NCBI GenBank assembly: GCA_002470465.1
Contig: DKMD01000018.1
Coordinates: 155,151 to 219,150, forward strand
Source: Pluralibacter sp. UBA7423
Lineage (GTDB): Bacteria > Pseudomonadota > Gammaproteobacteria > Enterobacterales > Enterobacteriaceae
DNA length: 64,000 nt
Direction of reading: 5' to 3'
Position 1 is the stretch's first letter. The number at the start of each line of letters is the position of its first letter. The position numbers and the translations under genes are program-made. Of this stretch, positions 37,769 to 46,947 are shown piece by piece. Below the pieces are notes generated by a model. The model saw only the letters and a program-made list of their open reading frames with translations. It made no database searches and was not told where the DNA came from.

Positions 37769-38107
37769 ATGAAGCTGGTTACCGTGGTGATTAAACCATT
37801 CAAACTCGAAGACGTTCGTGAAGCACTGTCTTCAATTGGTATTCAGGGGCTGACCGTGACCGAAGTAAAAGGTTTCGGACGTCAGAAAGGGCATGCCGAG
37901 CTCTACCGCGGTGCCGAGTACAGCGTCAACTTTTTACCAAAGGTGAAAATTGACGTGGCGATCGCCGACGATCAGCTTGAGGAAGTGATCGACGTGATCA
38001 GCAAAGCGGCCTACACCGGCAAGATTGGCGACGGCAAAATCTTTGTCGCCGAGCTGCAGCGCGTGATTCGCATTCGTACCGGCGAAGCCGACGAAGCGGC
38101 TCTGTAA
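37769..38107 (+). CDS. glnK: nitrogen regulatory protein P-II, GlnK
   Basis: Trimeric PII signal protein, 112 residues, that binds ATP/ADP and 2-oxoglutarate and blocks AmtB when nitrogen is plentiful. Tyr51 in the T-loop (YRGAEYSVNF) is the uridylylation site. The C-terminal signature TGKIGDGKIFVAELQRVIRIRTGE is intact. First gene of glnK-amtB; ribosome site GGAGGGG. Confidence 0.99.
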   Translation: MKLVTVVIKPFKLEDVREALSSIGIQGLTVTEVKGFGRQKGHAELYRGAEYSVNFLPKVKIDVAIADDQLEEVIDVISKAAYTGKIGDGKIFVAELQRVIRIRTGEADEAAL

Positions 38108-38140
38108 TTCTCAGACCACACAGTGATAGGGATCGAGAAC

Positions 38141-39424
38141 ATGAACAAAGTACTGAAATTTGCCCCTGGTCTCCTGGCTCTGCTGCCGGGTCTGGCGATG
38201 GCGGCACCTGCCGTCGCGGATAAAGCAGACAACGCTTTCATGATGATCAGCACCGCGCTGGTGCTGTTTATGAGTATCCCCGGCATCGCGCTGTTCTACG
38301 GCGGCCTGATCCGCGGGAAGAATGTCCTCTCTATGCTGACGCAGGTCACGGTCTCCTTCGCGTTGGTCTGCGTGCTGTGGGTGGTTTACGGCTATACGCT
38401 GGCCTTTGGCACCGGCGGTAACTTCTTCGGCAGCTTCGACTGGGTGCTGCTGAAAGGCATCGACATTAAAGCGCTGATGGGCACCTTCTATCAGTACATC
38501 CATGTCGCTTTCCAGGGCTCCTTTGCCTGTATCACCGTCGGCCTTATTGTTGGTTCTCTGGCGGAGCGTATTCGCTTCTCCGCGGTACTGATTTTCGTGG
38601 TGGTGTGGATGACCTTCTCCTACGTGCCGATTGCGCACATGGTGTGGGGCGGTGGTCTGCTGGCGACGCATGGTGCTCTGGACTTCGCAGGCGGCACCGT
38701 GGTGCATATCAACGCCGCCGTAGCGGGTCTGGTTGGGGCTTATCTGGTTGGTAAACGTGCGGGCTTTGGCAAAGAAGCGTTCAAACCGCATAACCTGCCA
38801 ATGGTCTTCACCGGCACGGCAATCCTCTACGTGGGCTGGTTCGGCTTCAACGCCGGTTCCGCGAGCGCGGCGAACGAAATTGCGGGTCTGGCGTTCGTGA
38901 ACACCGTAGTAGCAACAGCAGCGGCGATTCTGGCCTGGGTCTTCGGTGAGTGGGCGCTGCGCGGCAAGCCTTCTCTGCTGGGTGCCTGTTCCGGTGCCAT
39001 CGCGGGTCTGGTTGCGGTAACGCCTGCCTGTGGCTATATCGGCGTGGGTGGTTCGCTGATTGTCGGGATCGCAGCCGGTCTGGCTGGCCTGTGGGGTGTC
39101 ACGGCGCTGAAACGCTGGCTGCGCGTGGATGATCCTTGCGATGTATTCGGCGTGCACGGCGTCTGCGGTATCGTTGGTTGCATCCTGACAGGCATCTTCG
39201 CGGCGACCTCACTGGGCGGCGTGGGCTATGCGGAAGGCGTAACCATGGGCCATCAGGTTCTGGTGCAGCTGGAAAGCGTCGCCGTCACTATCGTCTGGTC
39301 TGCGGTTGTTGCCTTTATCGGCTACAAGCTGGCTGACCTGACCGTGGGCCTGCGCGTACCGGAAGAGCAGGAGCGCGAAGGGCTGGACGTCAACAGCCAC
39401 GGCGAGAATGCTTATAACGCTTGA
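38141..39424 (+). CDS. amtB: ammonium transporter AmtB
   Basis: Trimeric ammonium channel of the inner membrane, 427 residues. A signal peptide (MNKVLKFAPGLLALLPGLAMA) is followed by 11 membrane helices. The twin pore histidines are in GGTVVHINAAVAG and DVFGVHGVCG, and the C-terminal tail that docks GlnK is present. It lies 33 nt after glnK and ends at a strong terminator. Confidence 0.99.
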   Translation: MNKVLKFAPGLLALLPGLAMAAPAVADKADNAFMMISTALVLFMSIPGIALFYGGLIRGKNVLSMLTQVTVSFALVCVLWVVYGYTLAFGTGGNFFGSFDWVLLKGIDIKALMGTFYQYIHVAFQGSFACITVGLIVGSLAERIRFSAVLIFVVVWMTFSYVPIAHMVWGGGLLATHGALDFAGGTVVHINAAVAGLVGAYLVGKRAGFGKEAFKPHNLPMVFTGTAILYVGWFGFNAGSASAANEIAGLAFVNTVVATAAAILAWVFGEWALRGKPSLLGACSGAIAGLVAVTPACGYIGVGGSLIVGIAAGLAGLWGVTALKRWLRVDDPCDVFGVHGVCGIVGCILTGIFAATSLGGVGYAEGVTMGHQVLVQLESVAVTIVWSAVVAFIGYKLADLTVGLRVPEEQEREGLDVNSHGENAYNA

Positions 39425-39446
39425 TTGTTGAATAATCTCCATAGCG

Positions 39447-39475
39447 ACAAAAGCCTCCGATTCGGAGGCTTTTGT
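39447..39475 (+). terminator. rho-independent terminator of amtB
   Basis: Near-perfect stem ACAAAAGCCTCCGA / TCGGAGGCTTTTGT, usable on both strands. Confidence 0.92.
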
Positions 39476-39483
39476 TTATCTAT

Positions 39484-39577
39484 TCCCGGGCGGTACTGCG
39501 TTTGCCCGGCCAGCATGCCCGAAGTAGGTCGGGTAAGCGCAGTTGTAGGCCGGGTAAGCATTAGCGCCACCCGGCAA
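39484..39577. repeat. REP/BIME cluster between amtB and tesB
   Basis: Three REP-like units (GGGCGGTACTGCG..GCCCGGCC, GTAGGTCGGGTAAGCG, GTAGGCCGGGTAAGCATTAG) end in CACCCGGCA, in the convergent gap between amtB and tesB. Confidence 0.85.
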
Positions 39578-39587
39578 TTACGCACCG

Positions 39588-40448
39588 TCAGTTGCGGTTA
39601 CGCATTACCCCTTCCTGCACGGTCGAGGCCACCAGTACGCCGTCCTGAGTGTAAAACTCGCCGCGTACAAATCCGCGGGCGCTGGACGCTGACGTGCTCT
39701 CCACACTGTACAGCAACCACTCATTCATATTGAACGGACGGTGGAACCACATGGAGTGGTCGATGGTGGCAACCTGCATCCCTTTTTCGAGGAAGCCGAC
39801 GCCGTGGGGCTGCAGCGCAACGGGCAGGAAGTTGAAATCGGAGGCGTAGCCCAGCAGATACTGATGTACGCGAAAATCATCGGCTACCGTGCCGTTGGCG
39901 CGGATCCACACTTGTCGTTTCGGTTCAGCGACGTGGCCTTTCAGCGGGTTGTGGAACTCGACCGGGCGGATCTCCAGCGGCTTGTCGCATAAAAACTTCT
40001 CTTTCGCCTGAGGTGGCAGCAGATGCGCAAGCTGGCGGGCGATATCGGTTTCCGATGGCAGAGAATCAGGTGCCGGAGCGGGCGGCATTTGCTTTTGATG
40101 CTCGTAGCCTGGTTCCGGAGCCTGGAACGACGCCGTCATGTAAAAAATCGGTTTGCCATGCTGAATAGCCGCAACGCGACGGGCGCTGAAGCTGTTGCCA
40201 TCGCGCAGCACTTCCACGTCGTAAACGATCGGCTTTTGGCTGTCTCCCGGACGGAGGAAATAGCTATGGAATGAGTGCACCAGCCGATCGGCGGGAACGG
40301 TTTCTTTAGCGGCGTACAGCGCCTGACCGACAACCTGGCCGCCAAAAACCTGACGTAAGCCCAGATCCTCACTCTGGCCGCGGAACAATCCCTCTTCGAT
40401 TTTTTCGAGATTTAACAGGGTTAGCAGATTAGAGAGAGCCTGACTCAT
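39588..40448 (-). CDS. tesB: acyl-CoA thioesterase II
   Basis: Double hot-dog thioesterase, 286 residues, hydrolysing medium- and long-chain acyl-CoAs. It starts [29 protein letters not shown], as in E. coli. The catalytic Asp lies in [13 protein letters not shown], with Thr and Gln in the following segment. A longer upstream frame is not used. It is divergent from ybaY. Confidence 0.98.
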   Translation of the reverse strand: MSQALSNLLTLLNLEKIEEGLFRGQSEDLGLRQVFGGQVVGQALYAAKETVPADRLVHSFHSYFLRPGDSQKPIVYDVEVLRDGNSFSARRVAAIQHGKPIFYMTASFQAPEPGYEHQKQMPPAPAPDSLPSETDIARQLAHLLPPQAKEKFLCDKPLEIRPVEFHNPLKGHVAEPKRQVWIRANGTVADDFRVHQYLLGYASDFNFLPVALQPHGVGFLEKGMQVATIDHSMWFHRPFNMNEWLLYSVESTSASSARGFVRGEFYTQDGVLVASTVQEGVMRNRN

Positions 40449-40665
40449 AAATGTCCTCAAAGATAAAAAGACCGCGCGGTACGCGGGAATAGCCACAGTA
40501 TAACGCAGTTTTCGAAGTGGTCCGATGGGTGCAATTGTCTGAATAACGGCGCGATTACAGGCAAAAATCTGAGATCTGTGCCACACTTACTCCGTCACAA
40601 ATGTTTTAACTACGCACTCTCGCAGGATTTCATCCCGCGAGCGCATGGATGATAAGGAGAACATA

Positions 40666-41235
40666 ATGAAACTCGTGCACGTGTTAAGTGGTTTAGCGGT
40701 TGCGGTGGCACTGTCCGCCTGTGCTCAGAAAAGCGCGGATATTAAAACCCCAGCGCCAAGCCCAAATCCCTCTGAGGCTACACAGCCTGTCATTCAGCAA
40801 CCTAACGTTTCTGGTACGGTGTGGATCCGCCAGAAAGTGGCTCTGCCACCGGATGCCGTCCTGACCGTTACCCTGTCGGATGCCTCACTCGCCGATGCGC
40901 CTTCAAAAGTGATTTCGCAGAAGGTGACGCGTACCGAAGGGAAACAGGCACCGTTCAGCTTCGTGCTGCCGTTTAACCCGGCCGATATCCAGCCGAACGC
41001 GCGCATTCTGCTGAGCGCTGCGGTAACGGTAAACGATAAGCTGGTGTTTATCACCGATACCGTACAGCAGGTGATTAACCAGGGCGGGACCAAAGCCGAT
41101 CTGACGCTGGTGCCAGTGCAGCAAACCGCCGTACCGGTGAATGCGACCGGAGGTGCTGCAACCACAGTTCCATCGACATCCCCGACGCAGGTGAATCCTT
41201 CTTCTGCCGTCCCGGCGCCAACTCAGATTCCTTAA
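40666..41235 (+). CDS. ybaY: YbaY family lipoprotein
   Basis: Predicted lipoprotein of 189 residues with signal MKLVHVLSGLAVAVALSACAQ (lipobox ALSAC). The central part (VSGTVWIRQKVALPPDAVLTVTL...) is the YbaY beta domain; the C-terminal 40 residues are Pro/Ser/Thr-rich and look unstructured. Function unknown. An in-frame ATG seven codons upstream lacks the ribosome site AAGGAGA that precedes 40666. Confidence 0.95.
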   Translation: MKLVHVLSGLAVAVALSACAQKSADIKTPAPSPNPSEATQPVIQQPNVSGTVWIRQKVALPPDAVLTVTLSDASLADAPSKVISQKVTRTEGKQAPFSFVLPFNPADIQPNARILLSAAVTVNDKLVFITDTVQQVINQGGTKADLTLVPVQQTAVPVNATGGAATTVPSTSPTQVNPSSAVPAPTQIP

Positions 41236-41268
41236 CGGCGCTTTCCCTCCTCCGCCCGGGGGAGGGAG

Positions 41269-41580
41269 TCAGTAAATCCAGCGATACTTCTGCATATCAA
41301 TTTTTCCACTGCCCGATACCTGAACGCCTTCAGAGAGCAGCGCCTGGCGCTGGCGCTGAAGATCCGGGCCGGTCAGTGAAATATTACCATGACGGTTAAC
41401 GACACGATGCCAGGGTAGCGTTGATCCTTCCGGTAATCGGCGCAGCACACCACCGACCTGACGAGCCGCGCGGGGTGACCCGGCGAGCCGGGCGACCTCA
41501 CCGTAGGTGGTGACCGATCCTTCGGGGATTGCAGCGACAATTTGCCACACCCTGTGCGGGAATGTATCAACAGGTTCCAT
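41269..41580 (-). CDS. atl: alkyltransferase-like protein Atl (YbaZ)
   Basis: A 103-residue alkyltransferase-like protein. It resembles the DNA-binding domain of O6-alkylguanine-DNA alkyltransferases, but the active-site PCHRV is PWHRV, so it cannot accept the alkyl group. Such proteins bind O6-alkylguanine and hand the lesion to nucleotide excision repair. The HTH (TTYGEVARLAGSPRAARQVGGVLRR) is intact. Shorter at the N-terminus than E. coli YbaZ. Confidence 0.96.
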   Translation of the reverse strand: MEPVDTFPHRVWQIVAAIPEGSVTTYGEVARLAGSPRAARQVGGVLRRLPEGSTLPWHRVVNRHGNISLTGPDLQRQRQALLSEGVQVSGSGKIDMQKYRWIY

Positions 41581-41642
41581 TGCGCTTTCCTGAGGGGAAA
41601 AGCACAGAATAATGGAGGCTCCGGGGGATGTGAAGCGCGACG

Positions 41643-41972
41643 TTAGTCTGGCTGCTGGAAGGTAAACTCCAGCGCCAGGCCAATCACCTGCGAGGCGCCT
41701 GGCGCAAATTTGTCGGGTTTGACCATTTGATTTTCAAGGAATTTCAACTTTCTGGTTGCGGTGCTGTAGGCATCGGTAGCATCAGTGGTGAAGGCGGTGA
41801 TTTGATCATGATTGACCCCATAAAGAAGAGAGAAACACCCAGAGTATCGGATAGTCTGAACGCTGCCCGGCGATTTACTGGAGCCACTTCGCAATATCGA
41901 CACGTTCCCAAAAAGGGGAGATGGAGAACACATCGGACAATAAACCATCATCCGGACCGCCGTGGGTTGCAA
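41643..41972 (-). CDS. unrecognised open frame between ybaZ and ffs
   Basis: A 109-codon frame in the 446-nt gap before ffs. It matches no family I recognise. The C-terminal part (TRKLKFLENQMVKPDKFAP) has a protein-like composition, but the start has no ribosome site, and the opposite strand is also open and runs into ffs. It may be a gene remnant or noncoding DNA around the ffs promoter. Confidence 0.2.
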   Translation of the reverse strand: MQPTAVRMMVYCPMCSPSPLFGNVSILRSGSSKSPGSVQTIRYSGCFSLLYGVNHDQITAFTTDATDAYSTATRKLKFLENQMVKPDKFAPGASQVIGLALEFTFQQPD

Positions 41973-42026
41973 TTGCCGGGCCGCACAGGGATAATGCGCC
42001 AGCGCGTCAGAAATGACGCTCTCAAT

Positions 42027-42140
42027 GGGGGCTCTGTTGGTTCTCCCGCAACGCTACTCTGTTCACCAGGTCAGGTCCGGAAGGAAGCAGCCAGGGCAGA
42101 CGACGTGTGTGCCGGGATGTAGCTGGCAGGGCCCCCACCC
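42027..42140 (+). ncRNA. ffs: 4.5S RNA, bacterial signal recognition particle RNA
   Basis: The 114-nt sequence begins GGGGGCTCTGTTGGTTCTCC and ends GCAGGGCCCCCACCC. The conserved domain IV CAGGTCAGGTCCGGAAGGAAGCAG segment is intact, and only a few bases differ from E. coli ffs. It forms the SRP with Ffh and targets membrane proteins to SecYEG. An integrase gene begins 100 nt downstream, where E. coli has ylaB. Confidence 0.98.
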
Positions 42141-42201
42141 ATTTCTGCTAAGTGCATGATATTCATCATGTAACTACTGTTTTTCGTGCATTGAAACGGC
42201 G

Positions 42202-42224
42202 GTGATACAACTTTTGTGTATCAC
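42202..42224. promoter_or_regulatory. inverted repeat upstream of the integrase
   Basis: GTGATACA and TGTATCAC flank a 7-nt spacer, 15 nt before the integrase ATG. It could be an operator for int or an arm-type recombinase site. Confidence 0.45.
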
Positions 42225-42239
42225 TTAGGACGCTAATCA

Positions 42240-43328
42240 ATGTCGCATCTTATGCTTTCCCGTCACGGGATCTGGTACTACCGTAGGGGCTACCTGACAC
42301 CTCGGAAACGCCGTGAAATTCGTATTTCTCTTCGTACACGTTCCAAACGTGAAGCCATGCAACGTGCAGAGCAATACATCATCTCACAACCTTTCCACTG
42401 CGTTCCGCAGTCCATCCCGTCACACACTGCAACCCCGTCTGCTTCCTTCCAACAACCACAACAAAAAAGGCCATTCAAGAGCCTGAAGAGTGAGCTTGAT
42501 AAGTATACGAAAAGCAAAGCGGGGTCCGTTGGTGAAAGGGAAATACTGACGATCAACAGGTGCGTGAATGCTTATCTGAGTTCCACAAAAGAGCCTTTCA
42601 GCAAGAGAAGCGCGGCGGCGTTTTTTGATGGCCTTGAGGGTTCTGCATCTACCAGAAACCGCTACATCAAGAAGAATTCAGCGTTTTTCAAATGGCTTGC
42701 CACTCGCACGGATGAAGATGTTCGAAACCCATTCGAAGGAATGGGAGTGAAGGAAACCACTGCACCAATGGATCGCCGGCCTGCGTATACGCTCAACGAT
42801 TTGAAACGCTTGCACATCGCTATGATTGGTCTGAAGGATTGGAAGCGCTGGATCATTCTTATCGGGCGCTATTCCGGTATGAGGCAGAATGAAATCTGCC
42901 AGCTTTACGACAATGATGTGATGAAAGTAGACGGGGTCTGGTGCTTCCGTGTAGACAATCTGAACCCAAATCAGACGCTAAAAACGGAAAGTTCGCGGCG
43001 GTTTGTGCCGATCCATTCTCAGTTGTTGGCGCTTGGCTTGCTGGGTTTCATCAGAGAGAGAAAAGGGCATTTATTCTCTGAGCTAACCTTGCACTTGGGC
43101 AGCTATGGTCACTATTTCAGCCGTTGGTTTACACGGTTCCGGGGTAAGCATGGTTTGCCTGAGTATCATTCATTACGCCACTACGCCGCCACAACATTTA
43201 AGCAACATGGCTTCCCTGAGCAGTTCACCTCCCAGGTACTCGGGCACTCAAACGCTACAATTACTTATAACCGATACGGGAAAGGCGTTGATGTTTCGCG
43301 GCTGGTTGAACTGGTGGAGGCTCTTTAG
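42240..43328 (+). CDS. int: tyrosine recombinase / phage-type integrase
   Basis: A 362-residue site-specific recombinase, the likely integrase of the island. The N-terminus (MSHLMLSRHGIWYYRRG) resembles the arm-binding part of P4/phage-like integrases, with a core-binding SAM-like domain at about 80-170. The catalytic domain shows the first Arg in RYSGMRQNEICQL, His310-x-x-Arg313 in HSLRHYAAT, His336 in LGHS, and the nucleophile Tyr346 (or Tyr343) in TYNRYGK. It looks intact. Position 100 nt after ffs suggests that ffs is the attachment locus. Confidence 0.9.
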   Translation: MSHLMLSRHGIWYYRRGYLTPRKRREIRISLRTRSKREAMQRAEQYIISQPFHCVPQSIPSHTATPSASFQQPQQKRPFKSLKSELDKYTKSKAGSVGEREILTINRCVNAYLSSTKEPFSKRSAAAFFDGLEGSASTRNRYIKKNSAFFKWLATRTDEDVRNPFEGMGVKETTAPMDRRPAYTLNDLKRLHIAMIGLKDWKRWIILIGRYSGMRQNEICQLYDNDVMKVDGVWCFRVDNLNPNQTLKTESSRRFVPIHSQLLALGLLGFIRERKGHLFSELTLHLGSYGHYFSRWFTRFRGKHGLPEYHSLRHYAATTFKQHGFPEQFTSQVLGHSNATITYNRYGKGVDVSRLVELVEAL

Positions 43329-43386
43329 AACAAAAAACTATGTGAGTGCAAAGCGGAGGCTGAATTTCCTCCGCTCAGGCTCGATA

Positions 43387-43734
43387 TTACGGTTTTGGGA
43401 GGGTCTTGTCTGTTTCGCAACGGCTAAGAGGCAGAATTTTAGAGCTGTAGATCTGTGTCACCTTCTTATCGTTTTTATTTACGTCAACTCGAATACATGA
43501 GCAACCATACCCATAGTTGCCGTTGGTTTTAACAAATTGGTCATCCGGGAAATCCTTTAATTTTTCGATACCTGGGGCAGAATATCCACCTTGCAACGAA
43601 ATATCCCAAGTACCATCTTTATCAATAAGCCATTGGTTGGCTGGTGTAGGGTTTTGCAACCAGCCGCACCGCAACTCACTGGCAAAAGCATGACTGCTTA
43701 AAATCAGTAAGGCCAATGGTAAAATTTTTCTCAT
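43387..43734 (-). CDS. small secreted DUF4087-like protein, candidate immunity protein
   Basis: 115 residues with a clear signal peptide (MRKILPLALLILSSHAFA) and a mature cysteine-containing domain (ELRCGWLQNPTPANQWLIDKDGTWDIS...GCSCIRV) that I associate with DUF4087, function unknown. The ATG at 43734 overlaps the stop of the upstream 727-residue gene as ATGA and has GGAG at good spacing, so the two proteins are made together. A periplasmic protein coupled to a wall-hydrolase-like gene fits an immunity role; this is inference. Confidence 0.7.
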   Translation of the reverse strand: MRKILPLALLILSSHAFASELRCGWLQNPTPANQWLIDKDGTWDISLQGGYSAPGIEKLKDFPDDQFVKTNGNYGYGCSCIRVDVNKNDKKVTQIYSSKILPLSRCETDKTLPKP

Positions 43735-45914
43735 TGCCATTCTCCTGCATCCAGCTTGCTTAAAAAGTCAACAGCGAAACTTTTGATCTGTTCTGCATGG
43801 TCGAGGCCGTTTATGCACCGTCTTGCATGAAAAAAATCTGTGTTCGTACTGTTGACATAATCGGTTAATTTCTTACCTGTGAACACACCGTTCTTGAAAC
43901 CATCGATAAGAATAAATAGAGCATTATCAGGATCTAATGCTTTGTCTGGGTCCGCAATCAGATCGATTCCTAACTTTTCTGAATATGCTCGATAGTTGTA
44001 GTCCCAGGTGATTTGGACAAACCCACGACCGTAATATGGATAATATCGGTAATGGGTGCGTCTGTATTCGTCTGTCGAGGTGTGGCCGATCCAATCCCCC
44101 TCTCTTACAGGTTTGAATGTATCACCTGTTTCACGTTTAACGGTGGCTAATATGTATGCAATTTGGGTGTTAAGAGTGAAACCCTGTTTCTTGCTTTCTT
44201 CTACGATGGCTCGAATCGTGCTTTCTCTTGACGAGAAATCGTACCCAGCGACTTTTATCGCATCAAGAAACACCAAAGGGTGCATATGCCACAAAGCCTC
44301 ACCACTGCGGATCTCCGGTACATCCTTCATCCACACCAGTTTATTGATGAAGTCACGGTTGAAGAGTGCCATGCTGGGATATTTCTTTGCCTGTTCATCC
44401 AGAGCCGCTTGCCACAAGGCTGACATGCCGTCCTTAAGCCATTCGCTGTGGTGTTTCACAACCAGACGCTGCACCTGATACTGGATATGTGGCTGGCTGT
44501 TATGTAAAAAGCGCCATAGTTCGCCTGCATCAATAACACCATCCTGGTTCGAATCAATCTGTTTCAGCAACCTCTGGTACTTCTCTGTGTAGCTTAACGA
44601 GTACATATCACGGGTTTCTGCTCGTGCCAGTTCTTCGAGGCGCCCGAATACATTTCGCAGCCAACCTTCTTTTGGCGTCTTGAAGATACTTTGTGGTGCA
44701 TCCTCCTGTTCCAGAGGAATAAAGCCTCGTTTTTCGAGGTCAAACTGATTAGCTCTTTCAACGTCAGTCTCTGACATCCAGGCATGTTCGCCAGGAATGT
44801 AATACCAGGTTTTTCCGTCAACTTCTAGTTTCTGGCATTCGCTTTCCTGCGTGTAGCGTTCTGCTGTACTTGGCGAGGGATCGCCACCAACACCTGCCAC
44901 TACAAAAGAATTGTCCCTCTCTCGATGCTGCCAGCGGGGTTTATCTGCAAGCGTGTGCAACTCTGCTGCCCCGACCGTTACCCCAGCTTTATTCGCCAGA
45001 AAATCTTTCATTCGGGGATCCTGACTGAATACCTCCAGATGGCAGAAATACTGCGGACCACTATAAGGGCTTTCATCTAAGCTCAGGTGCCCAATGGTCT
45101 CCCCGGCCTGAACGGCTATCTCATTTCCGGAAGTTGTGACCACCTGATTAAATACACCATGCTCACGAGCTTTTTGCATCCAGGCAGGCAGTATGTTTTC
45201 CTGACGTCTAACAAATTTATCCAGCCCGGAAATCCAACCAGACTCCCCCACTGATAACCCGGTTTTAGCCCCTTCAGGCACTGACATTACTTTGATAAAA
45301 ATAAAGGGGGCAGCCTTGCCATTGAGCAGAAAAGTGGCTTCTTGTTTAATTTCCACAACAGAACCGCGAGGCAATGTGGTATGTGAATCCTGAGGAGCTT
45401 CATAGTAGTGCTGTGAATTGTGGGGAATATTAATGCCTTCAGTGATCCCGTTGCGCATCCAGCCGGAGAATGTATTGTCCTGACGGATTTTCAATGCGCT
45501 GGCACTCACCGTTGCGGTTGGGGTATCAGTGATACCGTACTCAGACAGTGGAGCTATCTGCATCCACAGGGTGTAGAAATCCAGTGCATTATCGGGTTTA
45601 TCCTTATCCGGGGTGCAGGTGGACTTGATGAGGACAAAGGTGGAGCTGAATTTTGGTGCTTTTTTCCCGAATGGCGCAGTTTGGTACTCATCATTCAGAC
45701 GCCAGGCCACTACGTGCCCGTCGGTCATGCACTTTAGACCGTGGTTGCCAGGTTTGAAAATGGCATTACCAGCAAAATTCTCATAGAAATGAATACCACC
45801 GTGCCAGTGCTCTGCTGGTTTCATCAACCAGTATGAGTCGCCTTTACTTCCCTGCATAGCAGCCATGAATTCCGAAGTGGATCGGTAGCCGTCAATTGGC
45901 AGCACCATTTTCAT
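43731..45914 (-). CDS. multidomain putative peptidoglycan hydrolase (M23-like, EF-hand, GH19-like), candidate effector
   Basis: A 727-residue protein with no signal peptide. Residues about 30-130 and 255-300 resemble a split M23 peptidase: HGGIH near 38, TDGHVVAWR, FYTLWMQIAPL, then AGETIGHLS and CHLEVFS. Some zinc ligands are changed (HxGxD reads HGGIH; HLHFE reads FCHLE), so this part may be inactive. An SH3-like stretch lies between. Residues 454-465 (DSNQDGVIDAGE) form a canonical calcium-binding EF-hand loop. The C-terminus (about 545-727) resembles GH19 chitinase/lysozymes, with Glu595 in VKRETGD and YYGRGFVQITWDYNYRAYS. Coupled to a small periplasmic protein, it resembles an antibacterial effector; no secretion genes are in the window. 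Confidence 0.7.
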   Translation of the reverse strand: MKMVLPIDGYRSTSEFMAAMQGSKGDSYWLMKPAEHWHGGIHFYENFAGNAIFKPGNHGLKCMTDGHVVAWRLNDEYQTAPFGKKAPKFSSTFVLIKSTCTPDKDKPDNALDFYTLWMQIAPLSEYGITDTPTATVSASALKIRQDNTFSGWMRNGITEGINIPHNSQHYYEAPQDSHTTLPRGSVVEIKQEATFLLNGKAAPFIFIKVMSVPEGAKTGLSVGESGWISGLDKFVRRQENILPAWMQKAREHGVFNQVVTTSGNEIAVQAGETIGHLSLDESPYSGPQYFCHLEVFSQDPRMKDFLANKAGVTVGAAELHTLADKPRWQHRERDNSFVVAGVGGDPSPSTAERYTQESECQKLEVDGKTWYYIPGEHAWMSETDVERANQFDLEKRGFIPLEQEDAPQSIFKTPKEGWLRNVFGRLEELARAETRDMYSLSYTEKYQRLLKQIDSNQDGVIDAGELWRFLHNSQPHIQYQVQRLVVKHHSEWLKDGMSALWQAALDEQAKKYPSMALFNRDFINKLVWMKDVPEIRSGEALWHMHPLVFLDAIKVAGYDFSSRESTIRAIVEESKKQGFTLNTQIAYILATVKRETGDTFKPVREGDWIGHTSTDEYRRTHYRYYPYYGRGFVQITWDYNYRAYSEKLGIDLIADPDKALDPDNALFILIDGFKNGVFTGKKLTDYVNSTNTDFFHARRCINGLDHAEQIKSFAVDFLSKLDAGEWQ

Positions 45915-46947
45915 CCTGTTCTCCCTGATTTTACGATGGTTATTTCTCCATCATACACTGGTCAGGACGTAACCAAAACTTCCTTAATTTGATCAATTTG
46001 TTACTGACTGCCGCTGTAGATATGAAAAATCCCCGGCTCTTGGGGCCATGTGCTGGACCGTCAGCGCCAGGCCCTCGGTAAAAAGCGCTTTTCTTCACCA
46101 AATATCACTACGTGATGCCTTCAGCGACGCGCTTCCCCACAACAGGTAGTGCAGTGACACAAGGCCGCTATGTAGTGACGCTAGGGAGATAACTTGATGT
46201 TTTGGAGTGCCATTGGTCGCTAATTGTGCAGTGATTTAACATATTGTATCTTGCATGTACTTGACTGTTTTAGTCAGGTATTCCCTTTCGGAGCGTTGAG
46301 GTGAAGCAGGGGACACAACAGCAATTTCATCAACAGAAGGAAAGCATTCGGGAGGATTTGAGGTGAGTTCTCTTGTTCAAGGATTTTGAATGAGTTTGTC
46401 TGGTCACCCCACAACTTCAGGTTTCAGGCCTTTGATTCTGCCAGCGTATCAAACGCCATAAAAGCACATTTTTCTGTTTACCAGCAGACACAAAGACACT
46501 ACAGTGACGTTACCACAACGGGTTGAAGGTCTGCCATCACCTGGCGAAATTCTCCCGTCCCAGCGGTCACAGATGCATACCTTTTTCCACACAATTGTGA
46601 ACTGCCCCACCAATAGTCCGTACGCTCCACCAAAAGCCCGTAGCGGCGATATCTCCACACAATCGGTGACACACCGATAGCACAGCGCCGTGCTGAGAGG
46701 CTGTCACAGGCCCAGGAATGGAGGGTTTTCTGTTGTTTTTGCGAAGAAAATTAATTTTTACGCTATGGAAGGGCGGATCGGTGATTGTGTTTAGCCACGC
46801 CATGAATGGCAAATCTTCCGAAGCCGCGCTATTACTGGCTTCGTTATGTATCGGATACATAACGATCACCACACCCTACAGGCGAGCCAGTGACAACAGA
46901 CAGGATTTTCTATCAATTAACCGCAATTAACGGGTATTTAAACCCAA
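45915..46947. other. about 1 kb without a convincing gene
   Basis: Open frames here are short (at most about 100 codons), overlap on both strands and lack ribosome sites or recognisable products. The region may hold the promoter of the 727-residue gene near 45930-46000 and decayed mobile DNA. It contains the palindrome listed separately. Confidence 0.6.
46842..46864. promoter_or_regulatory. 23-bp perfect palindrome
   Basis: CGTTATGTATC and GATACATAACG are perfect inverted arms around a single G, in a gene-poor region about 80 bp beyond the stop of the small gene at 46948. Candidate operator or recombination site; it shares TGTATC/GATACA with the repeat upstream of int. Confidence 0.55.

Noticed and set aside
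41727..42122. 131-codon frame running into ffs on the plus strand
   Set aside because: It overlaps the conserved SRP RNA gene, has no ribosome site and no recognisable product.
46449..46930. Small overlapping open frames in the island gap
   Set aside because: No ribosome sites, no family resemblance, and both strands are equally open; treated as noncoding.
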